A stretch of DNA of 64,000 nt from Trichostrongylus colubriformis (Eukaryota; Nematoda; Chromadorea; Rhabditida; Trichostrongylidae). The stretch is taken from positions 23,720,068 through 23,784,067 of the forward strand of contig OZ022259.1 in assembly GCA_963978905.1 (NCBI GenBank), given 5' to 3'. The notes under the pieces are model-generated. The model saw only the letters and a program-made list of their open reading frames with translations. It was not told the DNA's origin and ran no database searches. The position numbers and the translations under genes are program-made. Of this stretch, positions 1 through 10,235 are shown piece after piece (the stretch's first letter is position 1; each line of letters opens with the position of its first letter).

Positions 1-1589
1 ATGGGATTTGTCCTAGTAAAAGGTGTGAAAGAGTTTTGTGTTTCAAGCTATTGAATGGGGTTGGTGGTTTGGTGCAATATGAATGCAGGTTTTACACTCC
101 TGAAGCCTGGACAATCTTTATAGCGAAAGTAAGATACTTGGTTTGGAGGTATGCTATTGGGTTGTATGGGAGGACACGGATGTGCGCCATGACTATTCAT
201 CTAGGTCATCTCGCCACGCGTCCGCGCCTAATTCCTGGCCCGTCCCTTTGTGAATTGGCCCGAGCGCTGCCGCCAGCTCTTCGTGTAACATGGTATACTT
301 ATGACATGTGACACTCGTTTTTTCACCAGTCCACCTCACTGAGGAGTCTCGGGGGCAAACGAGGACAGTGACTCGTATGAGGGTTTAAGGCGAATGAACC
401 ATCTGCAAGTTTTAATTTTAAGTAATTTTTCTAGCAATTCTTTTCACCTATTAGACTGTCATGACGCACAGACTTGTCTACAAGACAATGGTCTAATAAT
501 CAAATAGAATACGAGCTTCAAAAAAAAACAGAAAAATGAGCATTGATGTTAATTTCGATTTTTCTGCTGTATCAACTACTCTTCTGCTGTGTAAGGTTGT
601 AAGGTGAAACTCTCCATTATCGGCCTGACGTTTCGACCACATCCCAACTAACGCGGGGTGGCGTCGTTCCGCTCTTGCGGTGGCGGAATGGGCCTTTGGG
701 GAAGACGATGTGTTAAAAACTTCAGGCGGGTAATGAATAGTTTCACCTAATAGCCTCGTGAGCATGGAGAAAAAAATTAAATGAAAACATCGATGCCAAG
801 GTTCCAGAAGAGAGAAAATCAGGGAAAAACTTGGAGTCAAAAGGCAATCTTCCTTAATGATCATTATGCTGCAATAGAGCACAAGCAGCTTGCATGAACA
901 GTCAACGTTGTTCGGGCATAACGAACTGAAGAATATCCGTGAAATTCAACAAGGTGAATGAGTCGAGTGGAGTCAGGAAAGTCAATAATTAACCATGCAC
1001 GACGTGTTCGTTTTGGCTTTTGCGAGGTGGATGTGAGAGAAAGGGAAAGGATGAACTCGAAAAAGAAGGAAATATTACAGTATGAGGAGCTAATTTTTTG
1101 GGATTGTGCCGTTACTATCGATGTTAACCAACTCCTCATTGATGAATAAGGTTCCTTAAAGTGACGCAGTGTTCAGAAAAAAATGCTTAGAAGTGGCATT
1201 CTGCATTAACGGAGATCGAATGCATGGCTCCTGCTTTATCCTGGTCTATCACAATTATTGCTAGTGAAGTGGGTGTATGTGGTATTTGGAAAGAAATTCG
1301 CGTCGCAGCTTCCAACACGCGACTCGATAGGTGCGAGTTAGGGGCGCAGTATTACTGTGTCCTGGAGCGATGTTTGCGTTTTACGCTCTTATTTGAACTC
1401 GTTTCAGAACCTAGTTAATGCGGCACCCCCAACTCGTACCCATGGCGCCGCACCCGGACGTCGCACCGCAAATCTTTTGTCTTAACGGCACGCACGTCAT
1501 AAGCTAAGATCCACAGGAGTGGACTCTTATAGGCTCTGATAGGACTTCATGGTTGAAGTTCTGAACGTTGAACAGCAGGGGTAGGATGG
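1..1589. other. No gene recognised
   Basis: AT-rich sequence with a GC-rich patch near 195-280 and another near 625-710. Open frames here are short and lack paired splice consensus. I see no terminal repeats or similarity to the other repeat families of the window. Confidence 0.5.
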
Positions 1590-1865
1590 AACCGAAAGCT
1601 GCGGTGAGGCTATCAGCACATTTTGGAGGAAAAATACGAGTTTATTGTTTTTACATTGTGACACCTGTAGCGTCCTCATCTGTCGAACGTAGCTGTCACT
1701 GTCCTGGGAGCTGACTCCTGGAGGGTAAGGGGGGGGGGGGGGTTCGAAATGAAAACCAGATGCTACGGTGAGGCTATCCGCACATTTGAGGAAAGAATAT
1801 GGTCTTAATGGTACTTGCGTACTGACTTTTGTTACGTCCTTTATATTTAGAATAGCTGTCACTTT
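1590..1865. repeat. Diverged tandem duplication, about 160-bp period
   Basis: Two units share the block GGTGAGGCTATC.GCACATTT (about 1605-1630 and 1764-1790) and the ending TAGCTGTCACT (near 1700 and 1862). They are separated by a 12-base G run at 1731-1742. The units are clearly diverged, so the duplication is old. No coding function is evident, although the minus strand is open across both units (1527-2009). Confidence 0.55.
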
Positions 1866-2379
1866 TAGAAAAAAATGCCATTTGTCAACTATGGGCATAG
1901 GATAGATATGAAGAGCACGGTAAAACATTTTAAAAATTTCTCGGGCTTTATTTGAATTTCGAAGGTGAGATCGATATATACCTGAGTTTGCTGGTGAAAT
2001 ATTTAACAAGGTCTCGCTATTTCGAGAAGGATCCGATGACGTTGTGCCATATGCATGTGGGAGCCGTTCCGTTTACCCTCCAAACATCCTATCGCCGTAA
2101 CTACATGAGTAAATGAGGGTCGAGACGTCAGGGACGTTCTGCATGATCTTGTAACTCAGAAAGGGTGGTTAAGGTTAATGCAATCGTCTTTGGGAGTTCT
2201 AAGATCTGGGTCCCTTCACAATCACTGAAATGACAGTGATAACAATAATATCAACACAAACACAGAAGATACCGCGAAATTCCCCTCGTTCCAATGCAGG
2301 ATTCAGAAATAGACGAACAGCACTCGTTTGAATTTCCTTCGGGCAGCCTTCAAACCGCTTTCGGCGGAAAGAGAGCAGT
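1866..2379. other. No gene recognised
   Basis: Unique-looking sequence with no convincing exon or terminal repeat. Confidence 0.4.
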
Positions 2380-2832
2380 TTAGTTTTCGCGCCAATATTG
2401 ATTTGCTTCCCACACTGCTTCTCTGGCAATGTGACCGTCACCTCTTTTCTCTCGAAGCCCTCGTGCTCCCGCCTCTTCGTACCGGATGTCTCCGTCGAAG
2501 AGCATTTGAAGGGGCTGCATCTCAAATCTTGTATTTTCGCGAGAAACTTTGCACATGGTCCGTGATAAGCATATACAACATAAATTTATAGGCACTCCGC
2601 CTACTGAACAATCACTGGACAAGGTGCTGTTTGAATTTTCGCTTTTCGCGCCCAATGTTAGTTTGCTTCTCTTTCTGCGTCCCAGTCCACGTGACCGTCG
2701 CGTTCTTGCTCCTACGCCCGCGGACGCCCCGCCCGTCGGACGTTACTTTGAGGAGGCTGTATCTAAGTCGGATACTCGCTTTTTGGGTGAAACTTTGTAT
2801 GAGGCTTGTAGAATGCAAATATAACATAAATA
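2380..2832. repeat. Diverged family A element, left part
   Basis: Contains two blocks that resemble the right arm of family A: GGGGCTGCATCTC followed by ACTTTGCACATGG and ACAACATAAAT (about 2510-2590), and GGAGGCTGTATCTAAGTCGG followed by AACATAAATA (about 2752-2832). A block with GTGACCGTCACC recurs near 58800. The palindromic mariner (2833-3506) sits exactly inside the family A motif ATAAATATATGGG, so this is the left part of an interrupted element. Confidence 0.5.
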
Positions 2833-3506
2833 TTGGGTAGTCGAGAAAGTTTTTTCCTATTTTTAAATACCGCTTTTTTCCTCCAAACTGCTTTCCAGCA
2901 ATCCCTTCCGTACATACACATGTAGCACAAGTCCACACGCATCTCTAGGTATTATTGTCTTCCATCTCCCGGATAATCTTTTTCGGCAAAATAAACATAT
3001 CAAAGGTCAGCCTCATTTTCAATACAAAAATTTTTCTTCGAATGGCGTTAGACAGAGAAAGGAAAAGGTGATAATCCGATGGAGCAAGATCAGGGCTATA
3101 TGGTGGATAGGGCAGCACTTCCCAATCAAGCTCGAGAATTTTTTTGCGAGGCAATTTTTTGGCAAGTCTTCCCTCATACCGAAAAAGTGACTCGCCAAAA
3201 ACTTCTCGAGCTTGGATGAAAATTGCTGCCCCATCCACTTTATATCTCTGATCTTCCATAGGATCATCACCTTTTCCTTCCCCTGTTCAACGCCATTCAA
3301 AGAAAAATTTTTGTATTGAAAATGAGGTTGGCCTTTCATATGTTTATTTTGCCGAAAAGGGTTATCCGGGAGATGGAAGACAATAATACCTATAATGCGT
3401 GTGGACTCGTGCTACATGTGTATGTACAAAAGGGATTGCTGGAAAGCAGTTTGGAGAGAAGAAGCGCGTATTAAAAAATACGAAAAAACTTTTTAGACTA
3501 CCCATT
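2833..3506. mobile_element. Palindromic (foldback) mariner derivative with TA target duplication
   Basis: The ends are inverted repeats of the form GGGTAGTCKARAAAGTTTTT. The whole element is a palindrome: the arm at about 2836-3080 matches the reverse complement of about 3262-3506, with only indels and point changes, around a spacer of about 180 bp. Both arms carry the same 3' transposase segment. The flanks reconstruct an intact family A motif with a duplicated TA, so this is a real, precise insertion into an older element. It is not autonomous, since the 5' half of a transposase is missing. It probably arose by head-to-head duplication of one mariner end. Confidence 0.75.
2945..3259 (-). 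pseudogene. Mariner transposase C-terminal fragment
   Basis: The minus-strand translation contains LPYPPYSPDLAPSDYHLF, the highly conserved block around the third catalytic aspartate of mariner transposases (D,D34D). Upstream is a short run resembling the region between the second and third aspartates, but the N-terminal DNA-binding domain and the first catalytic aspartate are absent. The following residues (SLSNAIRRK) fit the family. The fragment lies in a palindromic element and cannot encode an active enzyme. Confidence 0.8.
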
Positions 3507-3550
3507 ATATGGGTAACAGAAGACGTAAATTTCCGTGGATGATTCTCTTA
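3507..3550. repeat. Right end of the interrupted family A element
   Basis: TATATGGGTAACAGAAG... followed by CCGTGGATGATTC matches the terminal 45 bases of family A copies (compare 8300-8347 and 17490-17537). It marks the far side of the mariner insertion. Confidence 0.6.
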
Positions 3551-4156
3551 ACGAGTTGGATCGATGCTATTTCGACGTTTAGTCAGCAATGTATTCACGT
3601 TTGAATGCAACCACCTAAAATGTTCACGGTTAATTGTTTATTTATTCATTTGATTACTGTATGAATTATTTGAGACAGAACAGTAGAGGAGAATTTGCAC
3701 GTACAAACTCAGTCCATAAGAACACAAAATAGGGAAATACATGGCTTAGCATTTGCCAAAATATAGTGCGTATTTTTATGATTAATTTTTGGAGAGACTT
3801 TTTTCAAAATTTGATCCACAACAAGAATTATCGTATAGGACTGCATGCTTTTTTTCTGAACATATCAATGTCAGAGCCTTTTATTTAAAGTAACGAGGAT
3901 AACTGAGTCAAGCGAAAGCTGCCATTTGCAGGAGTGTGGCGAATTCGAATACGTCGAAAAATGGCCGTCCCACAGCGTGAACGACTGCACTTTTTTGTCA
4001 CCCCCCTTCAGCTGAACACAAAGGCACACTGCACACAATACATTTTGGGTTTTCCGGTTGTTAGTACAATGCAGCCGATGAGGGTTTTATAAAAGGATAG
4101 GCTAATCACCAACGCTGGCTATAGGGAAGCTGAAGGCAATGGTTATGGTGCTAGTT
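3551..4156. other. No gene recognised
   Basis: No convincing exon, terminal repeat or RNA gene seen. Confidence 0.4.
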
Positions 4157-4615
4157 AAAGGCACACCTCGCGAAAAATTGTGAGAGCTATCGCGCGTGTT
4201 ACAGGATGTAGAGGCCCTGGTTTACCCACTAATGAGGAAGAATAGAATCGAAACCCCTCAAAACCACCAAAAATAAAGCTCCATGCCCTCAGTCTTCGTA
4301 CGAGTATTGGAGATTATGGAAGAGCTTCTCCTCGATGATATCGCGCAAAATGCTACGATATCACCTGTTCTACCCTGTTGAAGCTACCTTCGCTATTGAT
4401 ATCGCTGCCTTATCTTGTCTTATCGTAAGTTTCCCTCTCGTCTATGCCGGGTGTGATTCGGCTCGGTGGGCTCAACTCGGCTCAAGTCGACAAGGCCGTA
4501 CGCGGTGGGGGTGAGCCGTGGCGCCGCGAAAACGGCGCAGTCTTTACAACTATCCAAGGGTCTACCTGCTCTGAGAAGGTAAGGACCACTTTGATTATCG
4601 CGTGGTGTGCCTTTA
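4157..4615. repeat. Family F hairpin element, copy 1
   Basis: Begins AAAGGCACACCTCGCGA and ends TTATCGCGTGGTGTGCCTTT, the reverse complement of the copy 2 start (22034). The interior is GC-rich (4440-4560) with a GCTCGG-rich stretch also present in copy 2. Non-coding, MITE-like. The left end is more degraded than the right. Confidence 0.6.
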
Positions 4616-4756
4616 AGGGCCATGAGTTGTTCTGGTTGAAAAAGAAAAGCACTGGCGTTGAGTTGTCTTGCAGTAAAGAAAATACAAAAAATGCCGTATT
4701 CTGCCACCTATGGCAATCCGACGATTTTGCACCACAGTAGCAGACAAGTCCGGCAG

Positions 4757-5409
4757 GGGTGTGTAGCCTTATGTCGAATTTTCGCTTTACGGCGTCGCAC
4801 TCGCGGCGCCATCAGCACAACTTGCCGTGGGCGATTGGATTTCTGCTCATGTCACAAGAGGCTGGTACCATGGAGGTTCTTCGAAAAATAGCTATTTATC
4901 TCATCATCATCTAGAAATTACAACTTCTGCGCCCTGAAAAGACAAAATGGTAACATCCCTACTTAATATAAGAAGCCTCGTCTGTGTGTACGTCCGTCCG
5001 TCTGTCACGAGATTAGGTAATATATAATAAATGACCTGTGGAGATGGGGACAAGTATGTAGGGTAGGGTAGGGCTTGGGACAAGAATTAAAGACTATACA
5101 TGGACCGACTTAAGCTACGCCCACGGTGAGCTGGGCGTGCACTGGAATACTCTATCCTCAAGAAAAAAGCAATTTCAATCGACCCACTGACGCAAGTGGT
5201 GTTTCGCGCACAGTAGTGTGCCCCAGCCAACTGGTAAAAAGTAAAAGGAACCATAGCGTCATATGATAACAATTCTAATCAAGGAATAATAGATTCGGGA
5301 GTAAAACTTCGAAGGGGTGTACACAATGTTCGCAATCATGCGCAAATAAATCCGCGGCACCGGTCGCCGCACGCGGCCGCGCGGAAATCCGGCAGAAGGC
5401 TACGCACCC
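4757..5409. mobile_element. Family C element, copy 1, with a nested insertion
   Basis: The left end GGGTGTGTAGCCTTATGTCG and right end ...GGCTACGCACCC are inverted. Subterminal blocks TTCGCTTTACGGCG / GCGGCCGCGCGGAAATCC and the internal motif AATCCTAATCAAG...TTCGGG are shared with copies at 15691, 25910 and 38383. About 300 bp in the middle (4964-5262) belongs to another repeat family. No transposase is present, so the element is non-autonomous. A TSD is not clear for this copy. Confidence 0.7.
4964..5262. repeat. Dispersed repeat N, copy 1, inside family C
   Basis: Shares CGTCCGTCTGTC, GGGTAGGGCTTGGGACAAG, a CATGGACC..GTCGAGCT-like block and GCGTGCACTGGAAT with 29196-29400. It has no obvious terminal inverted repeats, so its class is unknown (helitron-like or SINE-like are possibilities). 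Confidence 0.55.
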
Positions 5410-5797
5410 GCTCCACAGCAGCTGAAACCCTATGTGCTCCGGCCGTTTCGTCCAGTTGAATACGCCGAAAAGGCGTTGGCACACATTTTCGAATTTCTCT
5501 TACTGACTAGTGGAGCCACTTTGTCCGTGAAAACACCAGTTTGTCTGATATAGTGCCACGTACCCCTTCCAACTATCTCAGTTTGCCGTGATTGCACAAG
5601 TAATCTGTTGTGCCCGCTGTGCTTATCAGGAAAGAGATCGAACCTTTCATTAGACCTAGAAATGAAACGTACACAGGTGGATGGATAGGGCCTCGAATGC
5701 CGATACAACCACAAAAACATCGCAAAATGTCACTCCGAAACCAACCAGGAGGGGTCAAAAGTTGCTAGCAATGATTCATCGCGGGCTATTATGCTTA
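5410..5797. other. No gene recognised
   Basis: Short overlapping open frames on both strands but no paired splice sites. No repeat family assigned. Confidence 0.4.
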
Positions 5798-6830
5798 CAA
5801 GGGAAGGACCCCAGGTCGAAGTGGCCATTCGCAATGGCATACATATGGTCCGACGTATTTTCGAACGCTGATCTCGAATCTGTTTTCGAAATTTGCAGAA
5901 CGATTCTTTGAGCGGAGTTATGGAGGTTTTTTTGAAAAAACAGTGCTGTTATATGGTAGGTTTGGAAGCCCCTAGCACGCCAGCCAGACGTTCTTGCGCA
6001 AAACCAAGGCGATTTTCGTGTTCAGGGAGTCAAATTACCCCAAGAGACAAGTTTTTAGCCAATTCGAGGATTTGACCAAATTTCGGAAAATTCATGGGCT
6101 ATTGGGTGGCAGCACATTGAACAAAGGGGATGACGTTGACCCTTGCCTAGGAAACGCTCCTAATTGACGCTTGTTTCGTACATTCAGTGCGATGGGCAAG
6201 TGTAAAACGAATGTGTAGGCTATCTTGTTCAGGTTGCAGGGTTTTCCGTAGAAGAAAATTCAAAAACTACCACTTTATCCACTGGCCACCCCCAAATTTT
6301 CCGAAGTTGGACCAAAAACTGGATTTGGCTGAAAATTTTCACAGAGGTGTAATTCGACCCTCTGTGCGCGAACATCATAATCTTTTTAAGCAACAACGCC
6401 TAATTCGTGTGGTACGGGAATCTCTTCGACTTGGTATCCCTCCCTTGTGAGTAGTGTTAGTAATTATAAATAAAGTGGCAGAGTGATGGGTGCGGTAGGT
6501 TCCAGTACAAGGAAACGTCCAGAAGTGAAAGAAAAGCACTTACTGACAAGTAAACACAAAATGCAAAAAAACCCGCACCGACGAGGAGCAAACCCAGGGT
6601 CCTTCTCCTGCAGATCCGGAGCACTACCAGTGAGCCACTGAGACCGCTGCTTGCTATGCAAGCGGCCGTGCTGATGTAATAGTGCCTCGTCACAGAAAAA
6701 CCTCCATAACTTTGCTCAGAGAATCGTTCTGCAAATTTCGAGCACAGATTCGGCATCAGCGTCCGAAAATGCGTCGGACCATATGTATCCCATTCCGAAT
6801 GGCCACTTCGACCTGGGGTCCTTCCCTTGT
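5798..6830. mobile_element. Family E foldback element, copy 1
   Basis: Long terminal inverted repeats: about 5798-5935 (AAGGGAAGGACCCCAGGTCG at the edge) against about 6690-6830 (reverse complement). Internal blocks near 6005-6060 (GTGTTCAGGGAGTCAAATTA) and 6300-6370 are shared with the larger copy at 18100-19450. A tRNA-like module lies near the right arm. No transposase frame is present. Confidence 0.7.
6575..6645 (-). ncRNA. tRNA-like module in foldback element (Pol III box A and box B)
   Basis: On the minus strand, AGTGGCTCACTGGTAG (box A-like, about 6624-6640) is followed 35-40 bases later by GGGTTTGCTCC (box B-like, about 6585-6595) and then a run of seven T residues. This is the layout of an internal Pol III promoter with terminator. 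The anticodon region does not fold into a normal stem, so it is not a functional tRNA gene. The same arrangement occurs in the related element at 18440-18545, in the same orientation relative to the element arms. Confidence 0.4.
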
Positions 6831-6966
6831 TACGAGTGACCATCAACTGTGTGTACAGCAATTGTCGCCATGGCTCAGTTATAGCCATTTAGCCTCTAGA
6901 AGTGGTGTGTGGTGGGTTTGCCCTCTGGGCTAGGCTATTTGGTGAATAACTACAAGCTAAACAATC

Positions 6967-7122
6967 GTGTGTGCATCCTTATGTCAGAATTCGGCACCGT
7001 GACATTTCGCGGACGAAGTGTGCAGACGAGTTGAAGGCGCCGTGTTCAAGCGATTGCAAATCTCCTATGTATGGCGCCCTCGCCACTCGTGGGACAAAAC
7101 CCTGGCATAAGGGTACACGCCC
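6967..7122. repeat. Family C2 element, copy 1
   Basis: The left end GTGTGTGCATCCTTATGTCAG and right end CTGGCATAAGGGTACACGCCC are inverted repeats, matching 32373-32598. The interior is GC-rich. The ends resemble family C (GGGTGTGTAGCCTTATGTCG), suggesting the same transposase superfamily. Confidence 0.6.
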
Positions 7123-7135
7123 AAAATACTCGGTC

Positions 7136-7275
7136 ATTAAAGACACCAGGAGGGGTAATTTTGGCTTACGGTAGAACAGACGTAGTGTGGACGAGCTTGA
7201 GTGGCCGCCATTGCACAAACTCGCAATTTGACGCCTTGGCATGGTGCCAAAAAAGATGGTTCTAATATAGATTTG
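7136..7275. repeat. Dispersed repeat R, copy 1
   Basis: Starts ATTAAAGACACC and contains GGGGTAATTTTGGCT, ACAGACGTAGTGTGGACGAG and GCACAAACTCGCAATTTGA. It is nearly identical in order and content to 62048-62185, about 55 kb away. No terminal inverted repeats are visible. In the second copy the repeat forms the end of a coding exon. Confidence 0.7.
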
Positions 7276-7332
7276 TTTTTTCCTTTTAGTTTTCACTTTG
7301 TTCTTTCTTATATTGTTTCTAGATGTACTTAC

Positions 7333-7552
7333 GGGTCAAATAAAGTCGGGGGGGGGGGGGAGAGGCAAAATTTTCACCCACGTCAAAGCTTCTTTCCCTT
7401 CCTAGGGTTAGGCTAAAGCTGATGAGACCTATGCTTTGACAGATGCTTTTTAATGTGGGAGGAGGGGATATCAATTTTAGCCTAAGCCTAGTAAGGGAAA
7501 GGAGCATCGACGTCGACGCAAAGTTGCGTCTCCCCCCGACTTTATTTGACCC
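7333..7552. repeat. Family D element, copy 1, with G-run ends
   Basis: Inverted ends GGGTCAAATAAAGTCGGGG / CCCCGACTTTATTTGACCC. A run of ten or more G follows the left end. An inner inverted pair (TTAGGCTAAAGCTGATGAGA and AGCCTAAGCCTAG) gives a hairpin. Matches 34074-34336. Non-coding. Confidence 0.7.
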
Positions 7553-7911
7553 TTCTGAGATTTTCAGGTATAGAAATGCACAATTAAGAAGATCTATAAG
7601 TAAACAAGTAAAATATGTCACTAGAAAACAGTAAAGAGGGAATAATTCAGAAATAAGGTTACATCAGGCCGAAGACAAGCTTCAAAATGAACGAAGCGTG
7701 GCTCGGCCACGGAAGCTTGCAGTTCGGACGGAAGCGCGCCCCGGGGCCAAATACCGTCTCACGGCGCGTTTTTCAACGCTGGTTTCGTTACACATTGTAT
7801 CTACCGAACCCATATGTTTGTTTTCAGACGCCATTGTTTTCGTAAACGTTATTCCGCCCTTGCCCCCCTCCCGGTGCCTTTAAGCCATTGCAAACGAATT
7901 TTGACCCCTCT
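7553..7911. other. No gene recognised
   Basis: Spacer between two MITE copies; nothing coding seen. Confidence 0.4.
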
Positions 7912-8347
7912 TAAAGGAATCGTCCACGGAAAATGAGTTTTTGTGTTACCCATATATTTATGCTGTATTTGCCTAATGTTGGCCTCATGCAAAATTTCAC
8001 GCGAAAAAATGTGAATTTGGCTGAGATACAGCACCACAAAGTGCGGTCCCAGTGGGCGGGGCCTCCGTGTAAAAGCCTTGTCCTGTCTTCCGCCGCCGCT
8101 GGGAACGGAGAGTGAGACTGTTTACGTAACCTTCTGTTCCTACAATGCATCTCAGTCCACGGCGGACGCGGTACGAGGCTTTTACACGGAGGCCCCGCCC
8201 ACTGGGACCGCACTTTGTGATGCTGTATCTCAGCCAGATTCACATTTTTTTTTTTGCGTGAAATCTTGCATGAGGCCAACATTAGGCAAATACAACATAA
8301 ATATAGGGGTAACACAAAAACTCATCTTCCGTGGACGATTCCTTCAA
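7912..8347. repeat. Family A hairpin MITE, copy 1
   Basis: Near-perfect long inverted repeat: left arm from 7912 (TTAAAGGAATCGTCCACGG) and right arm ending at about 8347 (CCGTGGACGATTCCTTCAA). Each arm also contains GTTACCCATAT, GCCTAATGTTGGCCTCATGC, CTGAGATACAGCACCACAAA and GGGCGGGGCCTCCGTG. Copy 2 (17104-17537) is almost the same. Open frames in it are shadows of the hairpin. Confidence 0.8.
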
Positions 8348-8410
8348 CTCTCTTAGGATCGTCATTTTGTAAATGTGGCCTTCATCTTTGCAATTAGCAC
8401 TCGGAACCTA

Positions 8411-8583
8411 GGCCACCTTCGTACTTTGCGCCGTCAGGGCGTGGCTGCGTTCACAGGCAGCGAGGCAGAGTGGTACGGGGAGGTGCTGAGACAACGCAGG
8501 CAACGAGACAAGGTGGCACAGGCGGAGACGCAGAGACACACAGCCGTGTCCTGCCGCCGGCACCGCAAAGTATGAACGCGGCC
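8411..8583. repeat. Family B hairpin MITE, copy 1
   Basis: GC-rich foldback. Left GTACTTTGCGCCGTCAGGGC mirrors right CCGGCACCGCAAAGTATGAA, and the outer ends are GGCC...GCGGCC. The centre holds GAGACGCAGAGACAC-like blocks repeated on both arms. Non-coding. Confidence 0.75.
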
Positions 8584-9377
8584 ACGATCTGACGCACTCT
8601 CATTTCGGGGTTCCATGGAAACTTAGAACCCTTTCCTGATAAGAGGCTTTCAGCGAGTAGTTTAATATCAGGAAGCAGAAAGACATGTTCAATGTAAATG
8701 CTAAGGTTTCTGTTCAGTGGCGCAACTTGCATTGAAAAACAAACTTGAACTTCTTATAAGTATATAAGGCCCTACGGTAGCGCTCTCTCATGACAGCCCT
8801 CCACGCTGTAGCCATGACCGAGGGGAGGTATTGGTCAGAGTAGGGGAACTGGGTGAGCCCGCGTCACAACTGCCGTGCTACTTCCATAAGGGGAATTGAC
8901 CGTGCGGGGTGAAGCGTGACCGTTCCTACTTTGACCCAGTGCGAAAGTCCTGGCCTACACTCGAAGGGGCGGGGCAATGGCTCAGTTGGGCAGTGTATAT
9001 CTGCATGGTGGCATAACTGTTATGTGTTAGGCCAAAACAGAGCATATTTACTTTTTATCAGTTTGTAATTTTTACAACTGCTTATCTCATCTCCTTTACT
9101 TCTTGTATTCTTTCGGGACTTTCCGTTTTCTTCACAGTCTATGTGGTCCAAGGAAAAATAATCAACGCTGTTGACTTCGTACACAATTACACACCGATAT
9201 ACTACTTGCCAAGGTACAACTGGTCTCGTCCGGAAGGAGAACCTTAAAGGGGTCTGGTTTTTCAATTTGAAGTCGTTTTTCCCAATTTTTTCAGCCTACA
9301 GCAGTACTCAACACTTCTATTTTTATACATTCACCACCCTTCAAACTACCATAGCATAATAGTAATTACTTCTCACC
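8584..9377. other. No gene; isolated box A-like motif
   Basis: AATGGCTCAGTTGGGCAG near 8976-8992 resembles the 5' half of a tRNA (box A), but I find no box B or cloverleaf. GTGGCGCAACTTGCATTG (about 8717) resembles blocks near 13285 and 26320. Nothing coding recognised. Confidence 0.35.
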
Positions 9378-9500
9378 TAAATAATCGATACGTATCTTAT
9401 TCTTTCCTCTTGAATAACCTGATTCGCTAGATGGATATGTATCGTTTTCCTTTAGCCTGAATCGCGCGAGTAGCGAATTGCGAACTCTGAATGATAAGGT
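9378..9500. repeat. Family G element, copy 1 (partial)
   Basis: Contains AATCGATACGTATCTTATTC, CCTGAATCGCGCGAGTAGCG and a GCGAACTCTGAATGAT end, shared with copies at 14003, 15378, 54020 and 58203. Confidence 0.6.
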
Positions 9501-10077
9501 TTGTTATACTGGAAGAAGGCGTATTCAAGCTCACTGGTAAGGAAAAGTTTATGCCGGCCTTTAAGATTTCCTGTGACGTTGGCCCAAGGTCTACCATACC
9601 TTGTTCAATTAGTTATGTGTGACCTCTAGCCGGAGCTTCAGCGTCAATAATGAAGGTCATTCGAAACGTCAACCAAATGTGCGCTTTCGATTAATCTTAG
9701 CTATTTTTCATGGGCCAAATGAATACCACAAAAGCGACCCAAGATTTATGGAATGCTATAGAGCCGAACAACGTGAAAGTACATATTTTTGAGTCACATA
9801 GTGTCATTCAAGAACTTTTGCCGGAACGAAGTAAAAAATGTAGAGGGATTGCTGCTCTGTGAAATTAGGGGTGGGTCATGGGGCTTCCATTCAGAAACGT
9901 TGAAACCACTGAATCCGTGCATATATAATTCAAAGAATTAACCACTATGCGGATCATAGCTTCCCGCTTCACACTCCACAACTCTTCCCTTCCATTTTTG
10001 GACAGAGGTCAAACATAGTGTTGAGCAAATTCTCGGAGAAAATTAATGTCTTCCTGAATCTAATCTGACGCTGATAG
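9501..10077. other. No gene recognised
   Basis: No exon, repeat or RNA gene identified. Confidence 0.4.
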
Positions 10078-10235
10078 GTCGCGTTCATAGTTTGCGGTGC
10101 CGGCGACAGTGAGTGGCTCTACGTCTATGCGTCTCCGCATGTGCCACCCTGTCTCGTTGCCTGCGTCGTCTCTTGCATCTCCTCCGTTCAACTCTGTCTC
10201 GCTCACGTTCAACCGGCGCAAAGTATGAACGCGGC
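10078..10235. repeat. Family B hairpin MITE, copy 2
   Basis: GCGTTCATAGTTTGCGGTGCC at the left and GCGCAAAGTATGAACGCGGCC at the right, with the same internal CTCTGTCTCGCTCACG-type blocks as other copies. Confidence 0.75.

Noticed and set aside
7911..8356. Several frames of 60-134 codons on both strands
   Set aside because: All are translations of the family A hairpin; similar peptides on both strands follow from the palindrome.
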